This document shows positions 37,922 to 45,950 of a stretch of 64,000 bases of DNA, piece after piece. Made by a program: the position numbers and the translations under genes. The notes under the pieces are model-generated. The model saw only the letters and a program-made list of their open reading frames with translations, did no database searches and was not told the DNA's origin. The stretch comes from 0-14-0-80-60-11 sp049322355 (GTDB lineage: Bacteria; Desulfobacterota; Desulfobaccia; Desulfobaccales; 0-14-0-80-60-11), in contig JBMORG010000001.1 in NCBI GenBank assembly GCA_049322355.1, positions 124,001 to 188,000 on the forward strand, in the 5' to 3' direction. How positions within the stretch are numbered: the stretch's first letter is position 1; each line of letters begins with the position of its first letter.

Positions 37922-38656
37922 ATGGAAGACGAGATCAAAGTTCGTTTTGAGGAACTGGACAAACGCCTGGCCAGCGCGGAAAAACGCTTTGACGACATTA
38001 AATGGTATTTCGGCGGGGTGACCGGCGTATTCATGATCGTCTTCAGTTTGTTGACCATCATATTGAGCTGGAACTACAAAGGGGAAAGAGATTCCCTCAG
38101 GGAATTCCAAAAGGATATCAAAACCGAATTGGGCAAGGTTGAATCCCCCCCTGAAATCGAATTACTTGGCACAAATGGCTCAGCTCTGGCTAACCAGGAA
38201 ATGGAGGTTACTTTTGGGAGGGAATTGTCGGTTCGTTCTAGTTGGGATCCGGAGGGAAAAGAACAAAAAGGTAACATTATTATTTTTATAAATTTTTTTC
38301 TTAGAAATGCTGGAAACGCTTCAAGTGGACCATTAAACTTAAAATTATATACCAATGAACCAATAAAATTTAAAGATCCCACAAAAAGTACAGATGAACC
38401 AAAATTCCAATATGAAACATATTTACTCCCTCAATACTTTGTCCCGAACGAATTGCCTGGTCGGTATTCATGTGATTTGAGATATGGCTGGACAATGGAT
38501 ACTGCTACTATTCCACCAAATGGCAAGTATCCCGCCTTGATTAAAGTTTTTTATGGAAAAGGGAAAATCGCCCAGGCGCATTTTACGATCGTTATTACTG
38601 AAAAGCAGCGCATGGCGCCCCCGGAGCTCCGCATTGGGCCCCCGGAGCTCCGCTGA
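37922..38656 (+). CDS. Membrane-anchored hypothetical protein
   Basis: A 244-residue protein with an N-terminal charged coiled coil (EELDKRLASAEKRFDDIKW), one membrane helix (GVTGVFMIVFSLLTIILSW) and a C-terminal domain probably outside the cytoplasm. That domain reads like a beta sandwich (FINFFLRNAGNASSGPLNLKL). I do not recognise a family. The middle part (about 38270-38470) is far more AT-rich than the ends. The C-terminus carries a 16-base direct repeat that doubles the peptide PPELR. The ATG at 37922 follows AGAGGA by seven bases. Confidence 0.65.
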   Translation: MEDEIKVRFEELDKRLASAEKRFDDIKWYFGGVTGVFMIVFSLLTIILSWNYKGERDSLREFQKDIKTELGKVESPPEIELLGTNGSALANQEMEVTFGRELSVRSSWDPEGKEQKGNIIIFINFFLRNAGNASSGPLNLKLYTNEPIKFKDPTKSTDEPKFQYETYLLPQYFVPNELPGRYSCDLRYGWTMDTATIPPNGKYPALIKVFYGKGKIAQAHFTIVITEKQRMAPPELRIGPPELR

Positions 38657-38671
38657 GGCGGGGAAATTCAT

Positions 38672-38905
38672 ATGACCAATGGCATCGATAAATTGGGCCC
38701 CAAAGATTTTATCACGGGATGCCTGGTTGTAATTGTCGCCTTATTCGTGGTGCCCATACTGGTACTGCTGTTTAAGGTAAGTATTTATCTGGCCGTAGTC
38801 ATTGCGGTGATTTTGGCCGTCCTGTTAGGCATAGCCTTATTGGGGAGGGTGATAAGATTAATCTTTTTCAGAAGCCGGTCGGATGATCGGAGCGTAAACA
38901 ATTGA
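38672..38905 (+). CDS. Small two-helix membrane protein
   Basis: A 77-residue protein with two close membrane helices (residues about 15-36 and 38-62) and a basic C-terminus. I do not recognise the family. It starts 16 bases after the preceding gene, behind GAGGCGGGG, and is probably co-transcribed with it. Confidence 0.6.
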   Translation: MTNGIDKLGPKDFITGCLVVIVALFVVPILVLLFKVSIYLAVVIAVILAVLLGIALLGRVIRLIFFRSRSDDRSVNN

Positions 38906-38996
38906 CTCTGGTTTTTCTTAGAAAATTTAGAAGCCAGCGGTAACCGTCAAGTCCTGAATTGACGCTGCGATGCTGGCTGTGGCCCCACGAAAGTCA

Positions 38997-39026
38997 TTGA
39001 CAAAAAGCGGCGAAAAAAGATAGTAA
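38997..39026 (+). promoter_or_regulatory. trxA promoter
   Basis: TTGACA (38997-39002), an 18-base spacer and TAGTAA (39021-39026) lie 40 bases before trxA, which has AGGAGG just before its ATG. Confidence 0.55.
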
Positions 39027-39065
39027 TAATAAAATTGGGTCCTAATCTATCCTAGGAGGAAGAGA

Positions 39066-39389
39066 ATGGCTGAACCTCTTCAGGTAAGCGACGCAGAATT
39101 CGAACAAGAAATCCTGAAATCCGATATTCCGGCTTTGGTGGATTTTTGGGCGGCCTGGTGCGGCCCCTGCCGGGCCATTGCCCCGGTGGTGGAAGAACTG
39201 GCCCGGGACTACCAGGGCAAGGTGAAAGTGGCCAAGATGAACGTGGATGAAAATGCCAAAACTCCAGCGAAATACGGCATCAGGGCCATCCCGACCCTGA
39301 TCATCTTCAAAGGGGGGCAGGTGGTGGAACAGATTACCGGCGCCGTCTCCCGTTCCATCATCGAGAACGCCTTGAAAAAAGCCCTCTAA
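39066..39389 (+). CDS. trxA: Thioredoxin
   Basis: Small cytoplasmic disulfide reductase. The active site WCGPC is at residues 31-35 (C32, C35), the buried Asp lies in LVDFWA, and the cis-Pro is in RAIPTLIIF. The 107-residue length is typical. It is followed 14 bases later by its reductase trxB, so the pair forms a complete NADPH-linked thioredoxin system. Confidence 0.96.
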   Translation: MAEPLQVSDAEFEQEILKSDIPALVDFWAAWCGPCRAIAPVVEELARDYQGKVKVAKMNVDENAKTPAKYGIRAIPTLIIFKGGQVVEQITGAVSRSIIENALKKAL

Positions 39390-39403
39390 GCTATTGGTCT
39401 GAT

Positions 39404-40333
39404 ATGTCTTTGTGGGATTATGATTTAATCATTATTGGCGGCGGCCCTGCCGGCCTTACGGCAGGCATTTACGCCGGCCGGGCCCGTCTCAAAGCCCTGC
39501 TTCTGGAAAAACTCATCCACGGTGGGCAGATGATGACCACCGATCTTATTGAGAACTACCCGGGATTCCCAGAGGGGATCACGGGCTTCGATCTCAGCGA
39601 CCGGATGCGGAAGCAGGCTGAACGTTTCGGCCTGGAATTTCGCAGCCAAGAAGTAATGGAATTGAAACCCGGGAAACCGCACACGTTGGTCCTGGAAGAC
39701 GGCCAACTCACCGCGGGCGCGGTAATCATCGCCACCGGGGCCCATTATCGGCGTTTGGGGGTCCCGGGGGAAGACCGGCTCGTGGGCCGGGGGGTAAGCT
39801 TCTGCGCCACCTGTGACGGCGCCCTCTTTAAAGACCAGGAAATCGCCATGGTGGGGGGCGGAGACAACGCCCTGACGGAAACCCTATTCCTGGAACGTTT
39901 TGCCAAAAAGATCCACCTGATCCATCGCCGGAACCAATTCCGGGCCGCCAAATATCTCCAGGAGCGGGTCTTCCAGTTGGACAAAGTGGAAATTCATTGG
40001 GACAGCGAGGTCCAGGAGTTCCTGGGTCGGCAGGACCTGGAAGCCGTCAAACTATTGAATGTCAAAACCATGGAAACCACGGTGCTTCCGCTGACCGGGG
40101 TCTTTGTCGCCATCGGCATGCTTCCCAACACAGGTTGGCTCAAGGATCTCCTACCCCTGGATGAATGGGGGTTCATTTTTACTGACGCGATTATGGCCAC
40201 CGAGTATCCGGGCATCTTTGCCGCCGGGGATGTGCGGTCCAAACTCTGGCGGCAGGTCAGCACTGCCGTGGGAGACGGGTCAGTGGCAGCCATAGCCGCG
40301 GAAGAATACCTGGAACGGCTGAAGGGAGGGTAA
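39404..40333 (+). CDS. trxB: Thioredoxin reductase
   Basis: FAD- and NADPH-dependent reductase of thioredoxin. FAD site GGGPAGLTAG (residues 12-21), redox pair C134/C137 in CATCDGA, NADPH site VGGGDNALTE, and C-terminal FAD contact AAGDVRSKLWRQV. The 309-residue length is normal. The ribosome binding site is weak, and translation may be coupled to trxA. The next gene, bamD, starts four bases after its stop. Confidence 0.95.
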   Translation: MSLWDYDLIIIGGGPAGLTAGIYAGRARLKALLLEKLIHGGQMMTTDLIENYPGFPEGITGFDLSDRMRKQAERFGLEFRSQEVMELKPGKPHTLVLEDGQLTAGAVIIATGAHYRRLGVPGEDRLVGRGVSFCATCDGALFKDQEIAMVGGGDNALTETLFLERFAKKIHLIHRRNQFRAAKYLQERVFQLDKVEIHWDSEVQEFLGRQDLEAVKLLNVKTMETTVLPLTGVFVAIGMLPNTGWLKDLLPLDEWGFIFTDAIMATEYPGIFAAGDVRSKLWRQVSTAVGDGSVAAIAAEEYLERLKGG

Positions 40334-40336
40334 CCA

Positions 40337-41065
40337 ATGAAGAAAAAAACCATCGTCCAAGTTCTTTTGGCAATGGTCCTGGTATTCGCTCTCAGCGGTT
40401 GCGGTACCGTCAAGGGCTGGTTCTCCAAAAAGAAACCCGATCAGCCCCCGGAAGTATTAGCCGAGGAAGGGATCAAAAATTTAAAGAAGAAGAAATATGA
40501 TGATGCCATCGAAACCTTTGAAAAAGTGAGGGACCGTTACCCTTACAGTGAGCATGCCACCCTGGCCCAGCTCAAAGTGGCGGACGCTTATTTCTTCAAG
40601 AAGAAGTATGACGAAGCCTTCCAGGCGTACCGGGAATTCGAAAAACTGCATCCCACCAATAAAGCCGTAGCTTACTGCATTTACCGGGAAGGGCAATGTT
40701 TCTACCGCCAGCGGTCCACCATTGACCGGGACCAGACTTTTACTCAAAAGGCTATAGATGAGTTCAAGCGGTTAAAACAGAAGTTCCCCGATTCCGAATA
40801 TATCCCCAAGGCCGATGCTTATCTGGCCCGTTGCCGCAGGGACCTGGCGGAACATGAATTTTATGTAGCGGAGTTCTATTATAAGACGAAGCGCTACCAA
40901 GCCGCCATTGAGCGTTATCAAACCTTATTGCAGGATTACCCCGAGTTTCCCAAAACTGCGGAAGCCAAGCAGCGCCTCGAAGAGTGTCAGACCCTCGCGG
41001 CCAACCAGGACAAGCCCCAAGGCATCCTCTCCAAGGTGGGCAGTATTTTCGACGCCAGATGGTGA
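40337..41065 (+). CDS. bamD: BamD, outer-membrane assembly lipoprotein
   Basis: Lipoprotein of the BAM complex that inserts beta-barrel proteins into the outer membrane. The signal peptide ends in the lipobox ALSGC with C22 as lipidated residue. Five TPR-like helical pairs follow, for example GIKNLKKKKYDDAIETFEKVRDRYPYSEHA near residues 48-77. The length of 242 residues fits. It is joined to trxA-trxB and ended by a terminator at 41085. Other TPR lipoproteins (YfiO-like) are the same family. Confidence 0.92.
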   Translation: MKKKTIVQVLLAMVLVFALSGCGTVKGWFSKKKPDQPPEVLAEEGIKNLKKKKYDDAIETFEKVRDRYPYSEHATLAQLKVADAYFFKKKYDEAFQAYREFEKLHPTNKAVAYCIYREGQCFYRQRSTIDRDQTFTQKAIDEFKRLKQKFPDSEYIPKADAYLARCRRDLAEHEFYVAEFYYKTKRYQAAIERYQTLLQDYPEFPKTAEAKQRLEECQTLAANQDKPQGILSKVGSIFDARW

Positions 41066-41084
41066 TGATTACCAGCGGCAGTTA

Positions 41085-41118
41085 AAAACCCCTCGGCCCG
41101 GCTCCCGAGGGGTTTTTT
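41085..41118 (+). terminator. Terminator of trxA-trxB-bamD
   Basis: A 12-bp stem, AAAACCCCTCGG with CCGAGGGGTTTT, is followed by TT. It may also serve the convergent minus-strand gene. Confidence 0.85.
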
Positions 41119-41154
41119 ATTTCAGGATATTTTAGGACCTTTCGGCCGCAGCGC

Positions 41155-42306
41155 TTAATAACGAAAGACGGCAGTGAGCAGGGCGGTGCCCGGCACTGCG
41201 GCGGGCTCCACAGCGTAGACTGTACCGCCGTGCAGCAAGGTTTGAGTGGCGGCCAGGTCCAGGAGATCGAAGCTGCCGGGCTGGGGCGCCGAATGGAGGT
41301 CCACCCGATTGGCTCCCGGGTCGTAGTCTCCCCATTGTTGGCGGCCCACGGCCACAAAGAGGAACTCCACCCGGCCGTGATAAGCTGCAGGCACAATCTC
41401 CCCGGCATCATGGGAGGTTCTGCCGGTGCCTGCCAGTTGCCGGTAGCGGGCCGCGGCCTGCTCTTGCTCCCGCTTAAAGTAAGGCTCCACCAGGTCCCAG
41501 GCCTGCCGGTGCAGGTCTTCGGGATTCACCCCTTCAGGGTTGCCGGTTACCCCACCGTTCAGCAAATGCTGGTAAGTATTGATTTCCTTGTAGATGGGCA
41601 GGAGGTACTCCACTCCGGCCAGCACCAGGGGCGCCTGGGCCTCCCGGAGCAAGTCACGCAATCCCTGGTCAATCTGGCGGAAATACCTTTGAATCCGTTC
41701 TTTGGCATCAGCCACATCCTGGCCGTGAAACATGGCGGCCCGCTCTCCTCTGGCGCCCCCTGCCCCGATGCCGGTGCGGAACTGCAGCTGTTTGATCAAT
41801 TCCTCGTATTTCAGGGCGTCGGCCAGACTTTTGGGCACCCCCTCCACATCGTCGATGGCGCTTAAACCAAAGCGGGAACCCTCGAAGAGCCTGACGGCGT
41901 TCTGGCTCAGGGCCAGGAGGAAGAACTCGTTGCCGCCCAGGAAGGTCAAGAGCGGCTTAACGTGAAAACGGTGCGCCACCACCACCAGGGGGTCAAAGGA
42001 GGTGGGCATCTGGTATAGCCGGAACATGGCGGGAGAGATGAACAAGGCCAGCCCGTCCCGTTTTTCTCTCCAGAAAGGGAGGGCCCCCAACAGCCTGGAG
42101 GCCGGTTCCAGGAGCGACTCCGCTTCCGCCGAGCGCAGGCCATAGGCCTGAAGGGATTCCTGGGCTTGACGGATCAAATTCTTCAATCGGGTGCGATCTT
42201 GTTGATTTTCCGTGGGAACCCGGTGAGTGGGCATGTAGATGGACACGCACGGCCCCAGGGGCGACTCGGTGAGAGTTCTCAACTCATCTCTGGTAAATAT
42301 TTTCAT
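41155..42306 (-). CDS. Bacterial archaeo-eukaryotic release factor (baeRF) family protein
   Basis: A 383-residue protein starting ELRTLTESPLGPCVSIYMPTHR, with an NQQDRTRLKNLIRQAQ helix, characteristic of the baeRF families related to eRF1 and the stalled-ribosome factor Pelota. The C-terminal part (LLHGGTVYAVEPAAVPG) resembles the last domain of eRF1-like proteins. A role in ribosome rescue or stress has been proposed for the group, and the exact subfamily is not fixed here. GGAGG stands close before the ATG. Confidence 0.7.
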   Translation of the reverse strand: MKIFTRDELRTLTESPLGPCVSIYMPTHRVPTENQQDRTRLKNLIRQAQESLQAYGLRSAEAESLLEPASRLLGALPFWREKRDGLALFISPAMFRLYQMPTSFDPLVVVAHRFHVKPLLTFLGGNEFFLLALSQNAVRLFEGSRFGLSAIDDVEGVPKSLADALKYEELIKQLQFRTGIGAGGARGERAAMFHGQDVADAKERIQRYFRQIDQGLRDLLREAQAPLVLAGVEYLLPIYKEINTYQHLLNGGVTGNPEGVNPEDLHRQAWDLVEPYFKREQEQAAARYRQLAGTGRTSHDAGEIVPAAYHGRVEFLFVAVGRQQWGDYDPGANRVDLHSAPQPGSFDLLDLAATQTLLHGGTVYAVEPAAVPGTALLTAVFRY

Positions 42307-42519
42307 AATCCGCCTCCTCCTATGTCTTCAGGGATTTAAGGAAGTTCAAAGGAGGGTAAACCTCCTGGCGGGGAAAGAAAAACGTATAGGCTATGCGGCA
42401 TGCGCCTTGCCATCCCAGGCAGAGCCGGTGCCTTGATTAACCTTAAAGGCCGGTACTCCCCCCTCTCCTGAACCAGAAAAGGGGGGATGACAGGTGCGCA
42501 TCGAGCCCGGGCATTTAGC

Positions 42520-43515
42520 TCACGCGGCTCCAGCCAGCCGCAGGACTTCCCTGACCATCTGGTTGGTATAGCCCCATTCGTTGTCGTACCAGCTCATGAC
42601 CTTCACCATGTCGCCATCTACCACCTGGGTCATGCTGGGGTCGAAAATGGACGCATGGGGGTTCATGATGATATCGGACGATACGATCTCATCTTGGGCG
42701 TATTCCACGATTCCTTTGTAGCGGCCCTCGGCCTCTTCCTTAAAGACCCGGTTGATCTCTTCCACCGTGGTGGGCCGTTCGGTCAGGAACACCAGGTCCG
42801 CCAAAGAGCCGCAGGGCACAGGACAGCGCACCCCGGTGCCGTCGAACTTACCCTTATATTGAGGCAGAACATTGGTGGTGGCCACGGCGGCGCCGGTGGA
42901 GGTGGGTACCAGGTTGGCCGCGCCGGCCCGGCCGCGCCGCCATTTCTTGGCTGGGCCGTCCACTATGGCTTGGGAAGAGGTATAGGCGTGAATGGTGGTC
43001 ATCATGGCCTTTTTGATCCCGATCCTCCGTCCCATGATCTCCACCACCGGGGTGATGCAATTGGTGGTGCAGGAGGCACAGGAAATGGCGCGGTCCTCGG
43101 TCCCCGGCTGGGTGACGCCGTGGACGATGCAACAGACCTCGCCTCCCTTGGGCGGCGCCGACAAGATGGCATAATTAGCTCCGGCGGCTATATGTTTGCT
43201 CAAGCCTTCCGAGGAGGTAAACAGCCCGGTACACTCCATAACAATCTCTACCCCCAGGTCTTTCCAGGGAAGTTGCCCCGGATCCTTGACACTTAAATAT
43301 TTTATAGACTTGCCGGCGACCGAAAGATGGTCGCCACTGGCGGAAACCCGATGCTTATATATTCCATACACCGTGTCGTAATTCAACAAGTAGACCAGGT
43401 TACCCAGGTCCATGAGGTCGTTGACCGCCACCAACTCCAATTCGGGTTTGTCCATAATGACTTTTAAGGCTGCCCGGCCAATCCGTCCCATGCCGTTAAT
43501 TGCCACTTTAGTCAT
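42520..43515 (-). CDS. gap: Glyceraldehyde-3-phosphate dehydrogenase, type I
   Basis: Interconverts glyceraldehyde 3-phosphate and 1,3-bisphosphoglycerate with NAD(P)+. NGMGRIGR is at residues 8-14, nucleophile C149 is in SCASCTTNC, H176 in TTIHAYT, and WYDNEWGY lies near the C-terminus. Residue 146 is Cys where most type I enzymes have Asn or Ala (S-N-A-S-C). The ATG at 43515 follows GAGGAGG, so six codons of the longer frame are dropped. The 331-residue length is standard. Confidence 0.95.
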   Translation of the reverse strand: MTKVAINGMGRIGRAALKVIMDKPELELVAVNDLMDLGNLVYLLNYDTVYGIYKHRVSASGDHLSVAGKSIKYLSVKDPGQLPWKDLGVEIVMECTGLFTSSEGLSKHIAAGANYAILSAPPKGGEVCCIVHGVTQPGTEDRAISCASCTTNCITPVVEIMGRRIGIKKAMMTTIHAYTSSQAIVDGPAKKWRRGRAGAANLVPTSTGAAVATTNVLPQYKGKFDGTGVRCPVPCGSLADLVFLTERPTTVEEINRVFKEEAEGRYKGIVEYAQDEIVSSDIIMNPHASIFDPSMTQVVDGDMVKVMSWYDNEWGYTNQMVREVLRLAGAA

Positions 43516-43591
43516 AACCAGCCTCCTCAACAATATTCATAATGGCTCATTATATTCACAAGTTTTGATGATACGCAAATGAGCTTTTTGA

Positions 43592-44059
43592 TTATTTTTG
43601 TTCCAAGGGCGCCGTGATAGTCAACACTGGGCAAGAAGCGTGGCGGACCACCTTTTCGGCCACAGACCCGAATATCAGCCGGCGCCAGCCCGTCTTCCCG
43701 TGAGAGGCTATGACAATAAGGTCCACGTGTTCCGCGGCGGCAATCCCCAGGATTTCCGAAGCAGCCTCTCCCGTGGTCACCAGGTCCCTGGTCCGCACTT
43801 CAGACGACACCTGATGGGAGACCAATTCTTTAAGGAGATTTTCCGCATAAATGGCCAGCTCTTGCTGATACAAAGGTACGTCAAAACTGGAAGCCACCGG
43901 CGGGTCGGCGTAGGCATGAGGGCCCGGCACCTCGGGAATGGCATGGGCTATGATTAATTCTGCTGAAAAATGTCTGGCCAGTTCCTCGGCGGATTTTAAA
44001 GCAACCAGAGCCGGATCGCTAAAGTCGGTGGGGCAGAGAATTCGCCTAAAAGGCAACAT
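43592..44059 (-). CDS. Universal stress protein (UspA family)
   Basis: A single Usp domain of about 155 residues, starting LPFRRILCPTDFSDPAL and ending with the ATP-binding signature ASHGKTGWRRLIFGSVAEKVVRHASCPVL (G-x2-G-x9-G-S form). Such proteins bind ATP and help in stress survival. The frame continues upstream to an ATG at 44134, but those 25 residues lie outside the domain and lack a ribosome site. A TTG at 44065 behind GGGGGA is also possible. It lies next to gap on the same strand. Confidence 0.9.
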   Translation of the reverse strand: MLPFRRILCPTDFSDPALVALKSAEELARHFSAELIIAHAIPEVPGPHAYADPPVASSFDVPLYQQELAIYAENLLKELVSHQVSSEVRTRDLVTTGEAASEILGIAAAEHVDLIVIASHGKTGWRRLIFGSVAEKVVRHASCPVLTITAPLEQK

Positions 44060-44328
44060 TGACAAGCATTTCCCCCTGAGCGTTTTACTCAATTTAACCA
44101 CCCTGGGGGACAGTTGCAAGGTCTTATTATCCATAAATATTTCGGCAAACCTTTAACTCTGGGAATCGTGGTTCCCCCAGGGGTTACTGTCTGCCCGCCC
44201 TTCCTTGCAATAAGGGGTAACAGGAAAATATGCGAATTTCTTATGGTGACAGTTGCCAAAGCTGGTAGGTAACCCTAGCTTATTAAAATAAGGAATGTAG
44301 GACCGATTATTAGCGGGAGGGGTCGCTG

Positions 44329-45918
44329 ATGCCCAAGGAATCTATAGTTTTCAAGGCCCACGAGCTTCAGGATGGCGACATGCGGGAAGTGGTCGTGGGG
44401 AAAACCAAGGTATTGGTGGTCCGTATTAAAGGGCGATTTTATGCCATTGGGGCGGAATGCACTCATTATGGCGGTCCCTTAATCGACGGCGCCTTGAACG
44501 GGCACCGGATAGTCTGTCCCTGGCATCAAGCTGTTTTCAATGTGATGAACGGCAACCAGGAGGAACCTCCGGCCCTGGATGCCCAGCCGTGTTACGAGGT
44601 GCGGGTGGAGGAAGGTGATGTCATTGTCACGGTGCCTGATATTGCGGAAAGCCGGCGTACGCCTTATATGGTGCGGCGTGACCCTGCCGACGGTCGCACC
44701 TTTGTGATTCTGGGGGCCGGGGCCGCGGGCAGTGTCGCCGCGGAAACCCTGAGGCAGGATGGTTTTGTCGGCCGTGTCGTGATGATCACCGGGGAGCAGC
44801 GCCTGCCTTACGACCGCCCCAACCTGAGCAAAGGCTACCTGAGCGGGGAAGCCGGCCCCGATACCCTGCCCTGGAGGACTCCGGAGTTTTACCGGGAACA
44901 CGATATCGAGGCGATTTTGGGGCGGCCCGTTGCCCGGGTGGAGCACCCACGGAAAACCCTCACCTTTGAAGACGGCGGCTCCATGTCGTATGATGCCCTG
45001 CTCCTGGCCACCGGCGGCGTGCCCCGTCCCCTGGAAATACCCGGAGCAGGCCTGGCCAAGGTCTTCACCCTCAGGAGCGCCGAGGATGCCGATGCCATCA
45101 TTGAAGCCGCAGGCCAGGCAGCTCGGGTGGTGGTCATCGGGACTGGCTTCATTGCCATGGAAGCGGCGGCCGCCCTCACCAAGCGCGGTCTGGCTGTGAC
45201 CGTGGTGGGTTCCCGGCCCGTGCCTTTGGAAAGGCAATTGGGACCGGAGATAGGCGGGATGCTTAAGGAAGTCCATAAAGAACAGGGTGTCGCTTTTCGC
45301 CTGGGCCGGACTCCCATACGTCTGGAGGGTGCCAGCCAGGTGGAAACTGTGGTCCTGGAGGACGGGGAAGTCCTGCCTGCCGATTTAGTGGTGGTGGGCT
45401 TGGGGATTAAGCCAGCCACCGGGATGCTCCGGGGCATCAAACTCAACGCCGACGACAGTGTTACCGTGGACCGGCATATGCGGGTCGCCGAGGGCTTGTA
45501 TGCCGCCGGGGATGTGGCTCGGTTTCCGGATTGGCGGGACGGCACGCTCATACGCATCGAGCATTGGCGGCTGGCCCAACAGCATGGCCGGGTGGCGGCC
45601 CACAACCTGGCAGGCCAATGGGTGGAGTATGCCGGGGTGCCGTTTTTCTGGAGCGAACAGTTCGATCTCTTCCTCCAGTACGTGGGCTACGCCTCGAGTT
45701 GGGATGAAATAACTATTCATGGCGAGTTAAAGACGCGCAACTTCCTGGCCTACTATATGAAAGGCCCCCGGGTGCTTGCCGCGGCGGGGCTCCAACACGA
45801 CCGCCAACTGGCGGCCCTGGCGGAATTAATGCGTCTGGACCGGTTGCCCTCAGCGGAAGAAGTGCGTCGGGCCCCGGGGTTTGATCCAGTGGCGCATCTA
45901 AAAACCCTGCAAAGTTGA
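44329..45918 (+). CDS. Rieske-domain FAD/NAD(P) oxidoreductase
   Basis: A 529-residue fusion of an N-terminal Rieske [2Fe-2S] domain with ligands C44, H46, C63 and H66 (CTHYGG and CPWHQ), and a pyridine nucleotide-disulfide oxidoreductase. The FAD site is LGAGAAGSVAAETL, the NAD site VIGTGFIAMEAAAAL, and AAGDVARFPDW is the second FAD contact. The C-terminal reductase domain follows. The layout is that of the AIFM3/ferredoxin reductase group. The electron partner is unknown. GGAGGGG precedes the ATG. Confidence 0.9.
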   Translation: MPKESIVFKAHELQDGDMREVVVGKTKVLVVRIKGRFYAIGAECTHYGGPLIDGALNGHRIVCPWHQAVFNVMNGNQEEPPALDAQPCYEVRVEEGDVIVTVPDIAESRRTPYMVRRDPADGRTFVILGAGAAGSVAAETLRQDGFVGRVVMITGEQRLPYDRPNLSKGYLSGEAGPDTLPWRTPEFYREHDIEAILGRPVARVEHPRKTLTFEDGGSMSYDALLLATGGVPRPLEIPGAGLAKVFTLRSAEDADAIIEAAGQAARVVVIGTGFIAMEAAAALTKRGLAVTVVGSRPVPLERQLGPEIGGMLKEVHKEQGVAFRLGRTPIRLEGASQVETVVLEDGEVLPADLVVVGLGIKPATGMLRGIKLNADDSVTVDRHMRVAEGLYAAGDVARFPDWRDGTLIRIEHWRLAQQHGRVAAHNLAGQWVEYAGVPFFWSEQFDLFLQYVGYASSWDEITIHGELKTRNFLAYYMKGPRVLAAAGLQHDRQLAALAELMRLDRLPSAEEVRRAPGFDPVAHLKTLQS

Positions 45919-45950
45919 GATATGAGGTGGATAAGGCAAGGTGGTCGCGA

